From positions 24,917,916 to 24,981,915 of the forward strand of contig NC_052489.1 of NCBI RefSeq assembly GCF_009730915.1: 64,000 nucleotides of DNA, in the 5' to 3' direction. Position numbers and translations under genes: made by a program. The notes below the pieces were generated by a model. It worked only from the letters and a program-made list of their open reading frames with translations, was not told the origin of the DNA and searched no databases. This document shows positions 1 to 13,689 of the stretch, piece by piece. Numbering within the stretch: the first letter of the stretch is position 1; each line of letters begins with the position of its first letter. This DNA comes from Dioscorea cayenensis subsp. rotundata (taxonomy: Eukaryota; Streptophyta; Magnoliopsida; Dioscoreales; Dioscoreaceae).

Positions 1-951
1 TAAAACTTTAGAAAAGTGCCACAACCTTAGCCTATTTGTTTTTAAGTTCCATTCTTCTAAAAAACTTTAAACATATATTGCTTTTTCTATTAAGACTAGA
101 TTTTTTTCTATAATTTCGAGTTGAGCTGTGATTATCGATGTCATGATTTAATGCGAATTAAATTATTTTTCAGATAATTTAATATTTGAGCTGAACTTAA
201 AAAAATAGCTTATAGAATTCTGGACAAATTTGACATCCCGGACAACCCGATTTTAAAATAAACCGGGTTTGGATATGCCAAGTTTGTCCGGATTTAAAAC
301 CAGGCCGGGTCCGGACACAAGTTTTTCTATTTATATTAGTAGTTATCCAGATCTGATTTTGTCCGGACCCGAATTTTTACCACCCCTAGTCCCTATAGCC
401 AAATAAAGCCGTTAATTTTTGGGTAAACATCAATTGACGACACTTAATTCTAAAACCAACTTCATTATTTTCCCGTTCCCTAGTGCATGCCACCCATGAT
501 GGATAATTTACCTTGATGATTGTTTTCAAAGTATCCCTGGAATTTGAAGTTGTATTTGTCTCACATATCACTTCTTTCTATGTTTATTTGTAATATTTCT
601 CACTTTTGTTTAGGAAAATTGTGGTTCATTTATTTTTATGCTCTCTCTCTGTATTTTGTCACAATTTGGAGTGTTTTGTTTTACTTGTGACATTAAAAAT
701 TTTGTGTATCATTATATATATTTTTTCTTCAAAATTTACCTTTTAATTTAATGTACTCGTACAATTTTCAATAAATCATAATCAACTACTCACCTGCTCC
801 CAAATACACGTCGCTTTAAGGATGTTGCACAAGAATTAAGAATAGTATTAAATTATCTAAATTTTAACATAAAAATATAACCAAATTACTAAACTATCCC
901 TCTTGAAACTATATCTGGACTATAAATATTACTCTTCATTTATATTACTTA
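1..951. other. AT-rich intergenic DNA, no gene
   Basis: No open frame looks like a gene. At about 225-390 there is a cluster of imperfect CCGG/GGGT-type words such as ccgggtccggac, resembling those at 33240-33870 and 39690-40200, so it is probably a fragment of the same dispersed repeat class. The rest is low-complexity A/T sequence. Confidence 0.6.
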
Positions 952-1862
952 GGGTCCCGTCTGCAGGACACGATAAGATATGACGGCATGACATGTAGGA
1001 TCTGGATAGGAGTAAAGAAAGGATACTGGGCATGATAAAGCTCATATCGTATTTTTATGTTTCGGGCACCGTGATAAGCTCAACTGGACATCATTTATTA
1101 TCCTATTTTACGTTTGAAGTGGACCAGATAATGACATGATATGATATGAATGATACGTAAATAGACAAAATTACCCTTTATAATATAATTATATATTATT
1201 TTTTTCAATATATATATATAAAAAATTTCTTAATGATTTACTTATCGGTATCTTTTACTGAGTTTTCTATTAAATTATTAAAAAACCCTATAATGCCCAG
1301 CAAATATATAGATCATAATATCACCAACTTGTAAAAATTATACTTCATACCTATTTGCTAGATAACCAAAAAAATCCATAAATATAGCAAATTAAATACA
1401 TCACATCAAAATCAATTAAAAAAATCATCCGATTAGAAAAACTAAGACATGATAACAAACAATATTTAGATAAAAAATAACATGTTCAAGCACAAGATCG
1501 ACGGAGAAACTCTTCAACCACTTCGATACGAAAAACCCTACTTAGTGAAATTAGCGCTCATATTTAGTTGTTGATAAGCTTTTTGTTCCAAGCATCAAAA
1601 ATGGAAATAAGACATATAATCACACCCTAGATGAGTTTAATAAACCATATATAGGGTAAAAAGTAAGTTTAAAAATTTTATCATATCCCACCTGCTTTTA
1701 TCCCGACTTCCTCCACTGTGATTTAATATCATGTCTCCCATAGGATAAATCGGCCAATAGAATAATATTATCACGTCATATCGCACACCAAACAAAGAAA
1801 ATAATAGGATATGATAGTCTCATCATATCCTACAGCATTTATCATGTCCACCAAATGTGCCC
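952..1862. mobile_element. PIF/Harbinger (Tourist)-like MITE, 911 bp
   Basis: The left end begins gggtcccgtctgcaggacac and the right end, read on the other strand, begins gggcacatttggtggacatg. These are degenerate terminal inverted repeats sharing the GGACAyGATAA block. A 3-bp target duplication TTA flanks the element exactly (949-951 and 1863-1865), which is the signature of PIF/Harbinger transposons. Sub-terminal words such as gatatgat recur at both ends. No transposase frame is present, so it is non-autonomous. The terminal structure is seen directly; the family assignment rests on duplication size and sequence. Confidence 0.72.
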
Positions 1863-2019
1863 TTAGGAAATTGAAGTATGAGTAAAATTGAAAAAGAATA
1901 AATATCGCTTTTGATATCAGAAAACGACAACTCTTTTGGAATAATCTTAAAATGACATGTATTTAGGAACCAAGAGAGTAAGCATTAAATCATTTACTCT
2001 ACTAAGTGGTGTTTTATAT

Positions 2020-2100
2020 TGGGTAGTTTTTGGAAAGTAATGAAATTTTTATAAAATACTCAATCCATTCCTTGAAAGTAATGAAATTTTTATAAAAATA
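2020..2100. repeat. Short direct duplication beside the Stowaway MITE
   Basis: The block gaaagtaatgaaatttttat followed by aaaatactca occurs twice in succession just before the MITE, the second time running into its left terminus. It looks like a local slippage duplication of the insertion flank. Confidence 0.55.
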
Positions 2101-2377
2101 CTCACTCCGCTCCTTTTTATCCGTCTATAACCCATGTTTTCTTTTTATCCGCTCATTTTTAATCAACAAGAAGTATATATATTATCAAAAATTACTCCCG
2201 AACATTCTATTCAATCTCCTATTCTTTGAAATTTAATATGAGAGAAATTTGAAGATATAAATTAGGGTAATTTTTGGAAAGCATAACTAATTTTTATTAA
2301 ATTACGTGAAATAACCAACTTTCTTTAGGTATGTGAGATTCAGCTTATTCACAACAGTATAAAAAGAACGGAGGGAG
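2101..2377. mobile_element. Stowaway-like (Tc1/mariner) MITE, 277 bp
   Basis: The left end reads ctcactccgctcc and the right end, reverse-complemented, reads ctccctccgttc. This is the classic Stowaway terminus, and TA dinucleotides flank both sides (2099-2100 and 2378-2379). Internally it shares blocks such as attaaattac and aaataacca with the element at 55298-55576, so both belong to one family. It is too small to encode transposase. Confidence 0.75.
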
Positions 2378-2379
2378 TA

Positions 2380-3585
2380 TAGCGTTAACCAATTAACTTT
2401 AACCAATTTTTCTTAATCGTGTAAATTAGATAAATGTGACAAGTAAAAAGAATGTGAGGGAATATATATATAGGAATATATCAATTCGCGATGTTCGTAG
2501 AACGTCTGCAATTGGGTACAATGAAGATCATAGAGAGTGATAGAGACATTAATGGGTTGATGAGGTTTAGTTTGATTCCTGTAAGTCTAGTAAAAATAGA
2601 GTCGGGTGGTTAAGTTATCGTACGATGATGCATTTACTTATCTCATATCAAAAATATTATACATCTCACTTTTGCAATCGCGTTACTATTCATAAGCATA
2701 AGAATATTTACTGACAAATACAAGTGCACAACTATTGGGATTGAAAATCCAACTAGCTGATACTGTAACATTCATAGCATTTTGAATCTACAGTTGTAAC
2801 TTGGAATTTTTGGCACTCATGTTAGTGACATCGAGAGCTATACTCCAACACATTTCTCAACTAGGACCCCAGCACCCAATCTTTGATGAATGATCTACTA
2901 CACTCGATTGTTTTCATGGCATCACAAACTAGTCACCTCTAGTAATCCTTGTGATTCTTTTTCCTATCAATGCATGTAACAACCACCCTTATTTTCTACT
3001 ATGTAGTCTTGTGGCTATTAAAGTTACTGTTTATCCATATTTATCAAAAGTTGAGTAAGGAATGCAATGAACTAAAAAACCTGATCATTTTCAGCACATG
3101 AAAGTTTTCATTTAACCAATCAATTAATTTGTTAGCAATTGTTATGTTATTCTTTCTCATCATTTAGAATATTTACTAATTATAATATATTATAATCTTG
3201 AGCTTGATTATGCCAAGCTCTTTTATGAAAATTAGAACTTAAATAAATTTTGAGGAACTTCAAAATGACTTTTTATATTACTGAGGCTTGTTATCAAAAG
3301 TATAAGTTATTTAAAATCTTGACTTCCGCAAATTATGATCTTAATACGTTTTTCTAAACTAAATTATGATTTATTATGTATTTATTTATTTATTTATTTT
3401 ATGATTGCCCAAACTTCGTGCAAGGAGAATGAACTAGTAATTTTACTAATGTGTTGGTGTTGCCACCGAAATAAAGTTTTGTTATCTCGGGAACATGCCT
3501 CACATTAGTCAACGTATGCTCATTCCATTTGCTTGCTTAATAACCACATCACCAATACTCCAAAAATTTTACAAGCATGATCATA
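2380..3585. other. Intergenic DNA, no gene seen
   Basis: All frames are short and without recognisable motifs. A (TTTA)n run lies at about 3380-3400. Nothing else stands out up to the assembly gap. Confidence 0.6.
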
Positions 3586-4585
3586 NNNNNNNNNNNNNNN
3601 NNNNNNNNNNNNNNNNNNNNNNNNNNNNNNNNNNNNNNNNNNNNNNNNNNNNNNNNNNNNNNNNNNNNNNNNNNNNNNNNNNNNNNNNNNNNNNNNNNNN
3701 NNNNNNNNNNNNNNNNNNNNNNNNNNNNNNNNNNNNNNNNNNNNNNNNNNNNNNNNNNNNNNNNNNNNNNNNNNNNNNNNNNNNNNNNNNNNNNNNNNNN
3801 NNNNNNNNNNNNNNNNNNNNNNNNNNNNNNNNNNNNNNNNNNNNNNNNNNNNNNNNNNNNNNNNNNNNNNNNNNNNNNNNNNNNNNNNNNNNNNNNNNNN
3901 NNNNNNNNNNNNNNNNNNNNNNNNNNNNNNNNNNNNNNNNNNNNNNNNNNNNNNNNNNNNNNNNNNNNNNNNNNNNNNNNNNNNNNNNNNNNNNNNNNNN
4001 NNNNNNNNNNNNNNNNNNNNNNNNNNNNNNNNNNNNNNNNNNNNNNNNNNNNNNNNNNNNNNNNNNNNNNNNNNNNNNNNNNNNNNNNNNNNNNNNNNNN
4101 NNNNNNNNNNNNNNNNNNNNNNNNNNNNNNNNNNNNNNNNNNNNNNNNNNNNNNNNNNNNNNNNNNNNNNNNNNNNNNNNNNNNNNNNNNNNNNNNNNNN
4201 NNNNNNNNNNNNNNNNNNNNNNNNNNNNNNNNNNNNNNNNNNNNNNNNNNNNNNNNNNNNNNNNNNNNNNNNNNNNNNNNNNNNNNNNNNNNNNNNNNNN
4301 NNNNNNNNNNNNNNNNNNNNNNNNNNNNNNNNNNNNNNNNNNNNNNNNNNNNNNNNNNNNNNNNNNNNNNNNNNNNNNNNNNNNNNNNNNNNNNNNNNNN
4401 NNNNNNNNNNNNNNNNNNNNNNNNNNNNNNNNNNNNNNNNNNNNNNNNNNNNNNNNNNNNNNNNNNNNNNNNNNNNNNNNNNNNNNNNNNNNNNNNNNNN
4501 NNNNNNNNNNNNNNNNNNNNNNNNNNNNNNNNNNNNNNNNNNNNNNNNNNNNNNNNNNNNNNNNNNNNNNNNNNNNNNNNNNNNN
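3586..4585. other. Assembly gap, exactly 1,000 N
   Basis: The run of N is exactly 1,000 bases, a conventional placeholder length rather than a measured one. The true distance and content are unknown, and open frames that appear to run through it are artefacts. Confidence 0.99.
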
Positions 4586-7500
4586 GCATCAGTCCAAGGT
4601 CCATGAGACTTCCATCCCAACTCATTAAATCACGTGCGTCACATCCTGATCTTAAGTAGTTTGATCTCATTTTTGTTTCTCTTTTTCAATGATGCAGACG
4701 AATTTGACTTTATAAGGGCTCGATAATGAGCTTCATAGTTGCTTTTGTTATTCAGATAAAGGAGAGAGCATCAAGTGCCATTCACATTTCCTTTTAGAGA
4801 AATTGGCCTAAGCGATTTGTGGTTTTTATTTTATCTGATTACATGACGTGGATTCAGATATACCTAACCACACTAACATTTACTTCCCTTGAATACATTG
4901 TATGACAAATGATGCTTATTTCGTACATTATCTATGTCCGAATTTTACTTCCACACTGGGACCAAAAATTAAGAAACCAAATATTCATTTATCCAATAGC
5001 AGTTTTGACTTTTAGTGCTAGGAGAATCTTATCATAAATCTGCTCGAAATAGAGGAGAGCAAGCATTAATGATATTTATGGATATGGTGAGTTTAAGGGT
5101 CATGATGGAAGTGATAATTTGAAAGTTTGTCAAGAAATCCTTTTAATGCCTTGATGTGGATTTTTGTGGAAGTTTTACTAGCACTATTTTGTTTTTGTCA
5201 TTATTGATATATTTTAAAATTGAGGTACATAGTTGGTTCTAAATTAAGCCTTTGTGCTTGATATATATATATACATATATATTCGACTTTGGATAAAGCA
5301 GACAGCAAAACAACAGTACAATCCTCTTAACTCCTTTATATAAAGTCACCGCTACTGTACTTTGTAACTATATACATATACACATATACATACTAACTAA
5401 GCTTCATCAATTGAGCTCCATTCCTTCATCCAAAAAATAAAGAAACTTTATACCTACAATTTGTTCTTGATGTCCACTTCCGTGACATATATCTGTCCAT
5501 TTCCATGAGCACCCTCAATGTAGGTAGATGCAAAAGGTTTTCACCGCGGCATATATATATAATATTAATGTTTTCGATATCTAGCATCGTTTTAGAATAT
5601 AATAATAAACTTTCAAATTAAAGCTTGAAACAAACAATGTAAATTTAGGAGATTAATCTTATTGATTAGAGATGTGCGAGATCTTTATAAAGGTTTGAGG
5701 TTTAGGTTTTATACCCATGGTGGTTATATAGAATCTCCTATTATTTGATGCTAACACAATAATTCTAATATTCGAATGGTTGTGTTTTAAGCGAGTTAAT
5801 TATTGGAGCTGTGATAATAAGCCTAACAATTATATATTTCTCTTAAATTATATATTCTCTACGTAGCATTATCCTATCAGATTGACTGATACACTTTTTG
5901 GAATATAAATAACTCCTAAAGTTTAGCTCATTTTAAAATTTTTATATTGATAGTATATGCACAAAATAATTGCAATATTTTGAGGATTAAATATTTAGAA
6001 AATAGAATCTATTGATAAATTCTAACTCCATTTGTTTTTAATTATTATTTTTAGTGTTATATTAATTAGCTTGATATAGAATCACTATGAAAAAGTCGCT
6101 CCATCTACTAAAATTTTTCATAAAGTTTTAGCTTATTGAAAATATATATATATATATATATATTTAGCTATGTTTGTAAGATTAATTTATTAACCGAAAA
6201 CTTTTAATTGTTTTTTAATATATTATTATAATAGGTGAGGAAAATGGAAGTTGCTTTGGCATGTTGTTGTTGTTGTATCAATTTAAGGTGATACTTAACA
6301 AAAATTAGGATTACCAGCCACAATTCATATAGTGACGAAAAGTCATGATCCGACCACACACCATTTTAGATGCAAAATCATATTTGAAGCATAGCGTGGA
6401 ATTCATGGAAGATCTTGGATTGCTATATATATAATCAAAATAATGTCTGGTTACGTTACAAGCATCTTAAAATGTGACGAGAAGGAATTATTTGATGTCA
6501 AAAATGAATTAGAAGATTTAAAAGTGACTGTTAACGTAAATATTATCGGAAAGCCTTACGTAGTGATTACTAAGAGTTGGACGGAAAATGTGGGTGAATA
6601 GGAGCTGAAATCGTCAATAACTGAGAAGTAATATAAATCGCGTGGGTAGAAGATATGCTCTATAGACGATTCCTCCGAATGTGGTCCAAAAACCTCGGTC
6701 TTCCTTAGTTATTAAATAAATCTGATTAGGAGTAAATATTATGTGTTTATTATTTTAATGCAAAGTCTAATAATAGCCAATATGTAATAAAAGTTGTGTT
6801 TTGTATTTCGTATAGTATACATTATTATTATGTAATTATTAAATATGCTATTATTATTATTATTATTATATATGTTAATCATGAAAAATGAATTTTTAAT
6901 CTATCAAAATATTATATTATCAACATTTAGGGAGCACATGTTAGGTTGTTATTAAAAATTTCCCCTGCAAAGACATATATAAACTATTATACTATGATTA
7001 TATTACATAATTATGTATATATATATATATAACCCATGAAAGATCGGCACATCATAAATTTAGTGACTAAAATTAAAGTTATCCCCACTAATAGACAATC
7101 TTTTCACAAATTGTCCATCTGATGACACTTTGATCAAATTTTCATTTGTTTGGACTTTTTCATTATAACACACTAAACTTGATTAGACGATTTGGTAATT
7201 TAATTTTAATTAAATAATGATAAAAACATATATCACTTATCATTTTGGAAAACACAAAATATTTAAAAGTTGTTATTGTTTTTATATATAAATTGAGTGG
7301 ATCCCACACCAACCCACCATTTCCTCTATATATATATATATATATGATATTAATATATATATATATATATAGATCAGTCTTATAAATAATTGTATTGTTT
7401 TTCATCATATATAAATATAGGCATGATTTTTGTCTATTTTAATTTTGTTTTCATTTTTCCTATTATTGTTCATATATATATACACATGATTTTTCGTATT

Positions 7501-8360
7501 TTAATTGCAAAAGAATAAAATATATAAATAGATATATTGTGTTTTTATGTTAATTTTTTATTAATTTCTATATATCTATATATGATTTTTTTTTGTTTTT
7601 ATTATTTGTATATTATATTATTTGTTATTATTTGATTTAAATTTATTTGATAATATTAATGTTTGGTTAGTTTTTCATATTTTTAAGTGATTTTATATAT
7701 AATTTATTTTTATAATTAGCATCATTAGTTTGAAGCCCATAGCATAAGCATACCCTATATCGATATATAATATTAATCTTAGTGATTTTATTTTTTAAAA
7801 TTTGTTTGGTTTTGATTTGGCCTTTTTAATGGGTTCCACCAATTCTTTCCTCTCTAATACAAATAATAGTTTAACATTGTTTTTAAACAGTAAAAAATAT
7901 AGATTTATTGTTTAATTCTCTCTCTCCATATGTAGTTGGTATATATAAAAAAATATATATATAATTATTTTTTGTTTATTTTTATTTTCGATTTTATTAT
8001 TTCTCTCTATATATGGTTTTTGTTTGTTTTTTAATTTTATATACTACCTAACTGACTCTTATGCTATATATATATATATATAAACACATATTACCTAACT
8101 GTCTTTTATAATGTCATTGGCTTGATTTTGATTGAGTTAAGTAAATCACACACCACTCATCTCTCTCTCAGTACAGTACAATATATTATTATTTGCTTTT
8201 ATTTTTTTCTAAACTTTGGTTTAAATTTTTTTTATTGTTTTTCATACACATATATATAGACATAAACATGATTTTTGTATATTTTAATTTTCTATATATA
8301 TATATATATATTGTATTTTTATTTTAAATTTGTTTTCATTATTTTTCATCTATATATATG

Positions 8361-8396
<36 letters not shown>

Positions 8397-9884
8397 TGTA
8401 TTTGTTTTATTTAATTTATCTAATAATATTGGTGTTTAGTTTTTTTTTTGTATTTTCTACTAAATGTTTTCTTTTAAATATTATGTATTATTAGCTGAAG
8501 CTGTAGCGCAAGTACAAGCATCTATACTAGTATATATATTAAAGGAGAGATTACTGCTGTGTATATATATATATATATTAAAAGAAAAATCACTTACAAT
8601 CCCGTAATAACTCACTACAAAAAGAGGTAAAAAGTAAAAAGTAAAAAGTAAAAATTTGACACGAACAACACCAATGACTCTTATAGGTGTGACAACAAAA
8701 TCTTTCGGTTACAAAAATTTGAAGATCAACATTTTCTCATTAGTACAAAACATGCCTAGATGCAAACGTGATATAAATTAAGATGCCGGAATTGTAAGCA
8801 TGCATATTTCATAAACAACCATTGCTTATGCTTGAATGAAATATAGCGTACTTCCACTAGTCCATGTGTTGTGGTTGAGCGGGGTCCATGTGACAACATC
8901 TTAAATAAGTTGTAAACTCAAAGATGTTTACAGAACATAAAGCACAGGATATAAGATATTAGAGAAGTTTAATACTATTGATTTTAAAACATGAATCATG
9001 AAGTGAATGAAAAATTAGAGACATGCATGAAGTTCATAAATACAGGAAAACACGGTATGGCCACCTCACCATATATGTAAAAGTACCCGGTTAAAGATCC
9101 AAACATTTTCATCTACCTATTATTGACAAGAGAGACTATCTGCACATTGTCCATCTCATCCAGAAGGGCTTTTATTTCTGGAAATTTTTAATTCATAATC
9201 ACAGTGGAAGTCAATGGTATATACTTCATATTAGGCTACAATACTATTTTCATCTTTTTTTTATAAAAAAATACAATACTATTTATTTGTATTGTGTAAT
9301 AATGTTTATTAATACTACTGATGTACCATTGTACCTCTTCAGACTTACTTATTCTTTTAACAATGTTTATCGTTTTTGTAAAAAAAAAATTACATATGTA
9401 AAACCTAAATTATATATTTTTATTATTCTATTAATTTAACTCGTTCCAACTTTACATTTGACAATTACAATTAAAGGAACAAAAATAAATATCATGGAAA
9501 AACGTATGTTTTAAAAGTACATTTAAACCTAAAATATTGCAAAAAAAATTCCTAAATTTATTGGTAAATTGATCCATTAATAAATGAATATATATATATA
9601 TATATATTAGTTCAACAGAAACCTCAAGAGACACTGAGCATAAAAGATTTATTCCATGCATCGAGATTGCGCAAATAGACAAGAAGTTCAAATAATCAGT
9701 ATTTCCAAGCTCAAGGAAGGAAAATTTTTCCACAATAGAACCACCTAAAATTTAAGCACTCCATGGACAAATAATTTAATAGAGAGCAGTCACAAAAATA
9801 AGCAGCCAGTGAGCTAAACACTATACTCATCAACACCCCAATCACAGCCTCTGAGTAGGAGCCTGAGCTGACTTGAGAGTTGTA
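4586..9884. other. AT-rich intergenic DNA with microsatellites, no gene
   Basis: Many (TA)n tracts and a (TTA)n tract at 8361-8396 occur here, with two diverged copies of an AT-rich module (listed separately). No frame shows family motifs. The last few hundred bases before 9885 are presumably the 3' untranslated region of the ARL8 gene, which is read on the minus strand. Confidence 0.6.
7424..8540. repeat. Diverged direct repeat of an AT-rich module, about 830-bp spacing
   Basis: Ordered landmarks recur: catgatttttgtctatttta near 7424 and catgatttttgtatatttta near 8268; then a block ending ttgataatattaatgtttgg near 7648 matched by ctaataatattggtgtttag near 8419; then attagcatcattagtttgaa near 7717 against attagctgaagctgtagcgc near 8489. 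This suggests an old segmental duplication or two copies of one element. The boundaries are uncertain. Confidence 0.4.
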
Positions 9885-12224
9885 TTAGTTTTTCGACTTT
9901 GAGTGCTTTACAAGCCAATCTATAACAGAGTCGATGTTGGTTGAGTTCTTGCATGAGATCATGAAACAGCAGACTTCTCTATCAGTAATCAATTTCAGTT
10001 CCCTGAGAATGCCAGGAATTAACAATGAGAATGATAGAAGCTACATGAAAACTTACTGGATGAAGTTTGGATTTCTACACAGTTAAAATTTTAATTGCTT
10101 ACATTTCATCAGTCAAAGCTTGTTTTGACAGAGCTTCGGGTTTGTCAATCTTGTTCCCAAGAACCAGCAAAGGGATTCCACTCAGAGATGGCTTGCTAAG
10201 TAAGTCATGGAGTTCGTTTCTTGAGATCGACAAGTTATCATGATCAGCTGCATCAACAACATACCTGAAAAAGAATAACTATAAATGTCAACAAAATGGC
10301 CATAATAGAAAATGAAAAACAGCAGGATTTTCAATTATTTGGGAGGCAAAGCATTTATGCATCAAATAGAACTTATAGCATTACTTGCGACATGAATTGA
10401 AAACCAAACTTTCTCGCTCTCTTTGTCTCCATCTCTCTATATATAACATGTTTCAAATGAGAAAGGAAGAAACTGATACATGGGATGAACAGAAGCAATT
10501 GCCACATGATGGTGCTTGGTGGGAAAAAGTTATTGAAGAACAATTTTACAAGAATAATTTTACACAATACTATAGGTTCTCACCACACCTGCGTGCAGCT
10601 TTTCAAGAATAGTGTAATTATAATTTAAAACCACCAAAGGTAATTAATTAAGGATCTCTATAAATTCAAGTAGCATCTTATCTTTTCCAAGCCAAACCTA
10701 TCAAGACATTTCAAGGACTCAACAGCGTTCCCCAAAGGGCACTCAAAAGTCCTTTTCTCTTAGGATGCAAAATAGATAAAATCTGATGAATTCAAAGCAA
10801 CCAAGTGCAAGAAAATAAAGGAAATGCATTCCCATGATTTCTTTACCTTGCTTCAATGTTTCTTTGAATTATTTCATTTGTCGGTCAACAAAGTGTAGAC
10901 TATTCATAAAGCTTCTTTTGCTTTAGGTTACATCTGCTTAGCAGTGCATCCAACACTAAAGAACCAGTTTGCAATATGAGCAGCACACATAGTAAGCACA
11001 TATCAAGAACCAAAATTCTAGCTTCAGGCAGCAACATAAGAAATACAAGCACATCATAAACTCTAGTCAACAAGCCTAATGTCTTTTTTCCAATTTCGTA
11101 ATGGGTAGCGAACAAAAAATACTAAACCACAACAAAGAATTCTGTAAAACAATAAATTGATGCCACCTATGCACATCAAACAAAACAACATGCAATTTGG
11201 AAATGCTACGACGATTGGAGGCAGTTGACCACGACATTCATGAAAAAGATTAGTTATAGAATCAGGAAACATACACAATGGCAGATACAGCGCGACAATA
11301 GCGTTCCCACATACTGCGAAACCTTGGTTGGCCACCAAGATCCCACAATTTTATTGTGACATTTCCCTTTGTCACCTTCCTCATATTGAATCCAACCTAC
11401 AAAAACCAATACAGAATGCTCAGGCCAAAAAAGAAGCATATCTGTATGAAGCCATACTCCTTATCAAGAAAAACTTCACTCACAGTAGGAATCATGTCTT
11501 CGCTGTATCCACCAGTCTAAAAAAGAAATGACAAATTTTAGTATGCCAGGCCAGCAGATAATAAAAGAACCGAAAACAACGAGGACAGGCATCTATATAT
11601 ACACACCGCAACGACATTAACGAGAGATGTTTTCCCTGCATTCTGGAGCCCAATCAAAGACAGCTCCATTTCTTGCTTGAAAAAGAGGCTGCAAAAACGT
11701 TATAATACAAATTAAATCTACCCCACATTCAGTCCCAGCAAACAACTTTTCAACAACTAGTATACAATCCCCAACCAAAGTGTCAAAAATCAAAACTAAT
11801 AACATTTATCCCTGATAATAATCAGAAAAGCAGCATTATCCCATCCAAATTTCCTAAACACCTAAACAATCAAATTATATCAGCATAAACCCAAAAATTA
11901 ATTCTTTTTTCTTAACTTCATACATCATAAATCAATATAACCATTTCCCATACATACTTCACACAACTAACTGTAAAGGAGCAAACTTGGAACTCAATAC
12001 ATCCAAAAAAAATCCCCTTTTTCTATCAAGAAGCTTCAAACCCTAGATCGCAATCACCAAATACATCTAAAACAAAGAACAACTAACAAATAATAATAAT
12101 AACAACAACAATAAACAACATCAAAAGATAATTAGAAGCAGAATCAAATGGATAACAGAAAGAAACAGAGGGGAATCAACCAATACCTTCGAAGCCAATT
12201 AAGAAAAGCCTCCCAGAACCCCAT
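9885..12224 (-). CDS. ARL8: ADP-ribosylation factor-like GTPase ARL8 (184 aa, 6 exons)
   Basis: Small GTPase of the ARL8 family, which in eukaryotes acts on lysosomal or vacuolar membranes; plant ARL8 proteins are also known as host factors for tobamovirus replication. Exons, in transcript order: 12224-12187, 11688-11607, 11516-11484, 11396-11275, 10264-10103, 10002-9885, all GT-AG and in frame. The N-terminus begins [19 protein letters not shown], an amphipathic helix typical of ARL8. G motifs are present: P-loop GLQNAGKTS (26-34), switch 2 WDLGGQ (69-74) and NKID (129-132); the effector-region threonine is in MIPTVGFN. The length equals the family's 184 residues and the end is KHSKSKN. The first in-frame ATG was chosen because it starts the conserved helix. 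Nothing looks broken. Confidence 0.96.
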
Positions 12225-13689
12225 GGAGAGGAATAAGGAATCGATGCACTAGATTATCGATGGAATTAGGGTTTGATGGAGCGAGACGGAGATCTCTCTC
12301 TGGTCCGATTTGACGCCGGAGATGCTCCAAAGCTTCCACTCTTCGCCCGGGTTGATAAATAAATAAAAAAATTAAAATATGGAAAATATAAAACCCGTTT
12401 ATTTATAGACACATGTGATGATGCAAGCAATGCTGCCCTAGGACTTTAAAAGAGTCCTTATTAGAATTCAAATTAAATATATTGGGGGGAAACTGGAAAA
12501 GTAATGATAATAATAATTCAAATACTACTTTAAAAAATAATTATTTTAACCAATAATTGGCGAATTCAATATTCTATCTTATCTTTTTTTTATTTTTTTT
12601 ACTATTGACTGATGAGTCATGTTTGAGCTACCCAAGATTGAAGATAAATTAATATTATATAATGGAGATAATTTGTTGTTTTGGATAAACATCTCTATCC
12701 TGTTCCATGTATATAAGTCTAGTATTTTCCAGACTCTTGGTGATTAAACTAATTCAATTTTCAATACCTTCATAGTAAATTTTTTGTTTTCACCTTTTCA
12801 TTGGCACGATAAGCTTATATATATATATAATTACTTTGAAGATTAAATGGTAAAATACATGTTCAGCAGAATTCAACCAAAATCAGGATAAACTTTCAAA
12901 CGTTGAACTATCATGAGAGACATTGAATTTGGGAACCATAGTTTCATAAAAACTAGTGATGGTGATGCATGAATCCAAAGAAATGCATCACTAAAAAGTC
13001 CACAAATAAAGGTAGCAGTATGCTTTCCAGCATTCATGACAACCTGAAATTTAGAAGTATGCACATGATCATAAAGGCAACTTTCTTCTCATCTGCTTAC
13101 CTATAGAAAAAAACACGAACCAACTTTCCAACTTATCTTTCATTTTTCCACAATCAAAACACAACCAAGAAGAAGACAAAATTTTACAATCTAATAAGTA
13201 TTACACACAAGACACAGCCATGTACATAACAACATAGTAAATTACAAACTCAACAAACAAAAATTGCAGTTTCTTGTGATCATAAAGGAGAGAATATAGC
13301 TGAGCAAAATCAGACTGCAGTAAAATGCTTATAAGTTTGACAGATCAATATCAATATATTGCATGCAGGGATATCGTTAACAAGACTTCGTATCAGTTCA
13401 GGCTTGACAATGCTCAGATAATACTCAGACATCAAGCAACATCTATGAAACACAACCTAACTATATATATATATATATATATTGATTTACAAGGCTATAA
13501 CAAAACAGCATATCTGTCTGTTAAGGCTTACAAGACGTAACTTTTCTTTGGGTAGATTTCTAAACATAAAGTGCTGTACAAAATGGGTCATACAAATGCT
13601 AAAAGCTATAGGGGTGTCTTTTAATATGATATATGGCCATCATTGAAGGAACTCTTTTAAACCAAAAAGAATTCAAACTCAGTGCCTCC

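Noticed and set aside
3495-4670. Several long open frames across the N run on both strands
   Set aside because: They exist only because N has no stop codons; there is no sequence evidence.
8361-8396. CRISPR-like regular repeats in AT-rich tracts
   Set aside because: They are trinucleotide microsatellites in a plant nuclear genome, without spacers.
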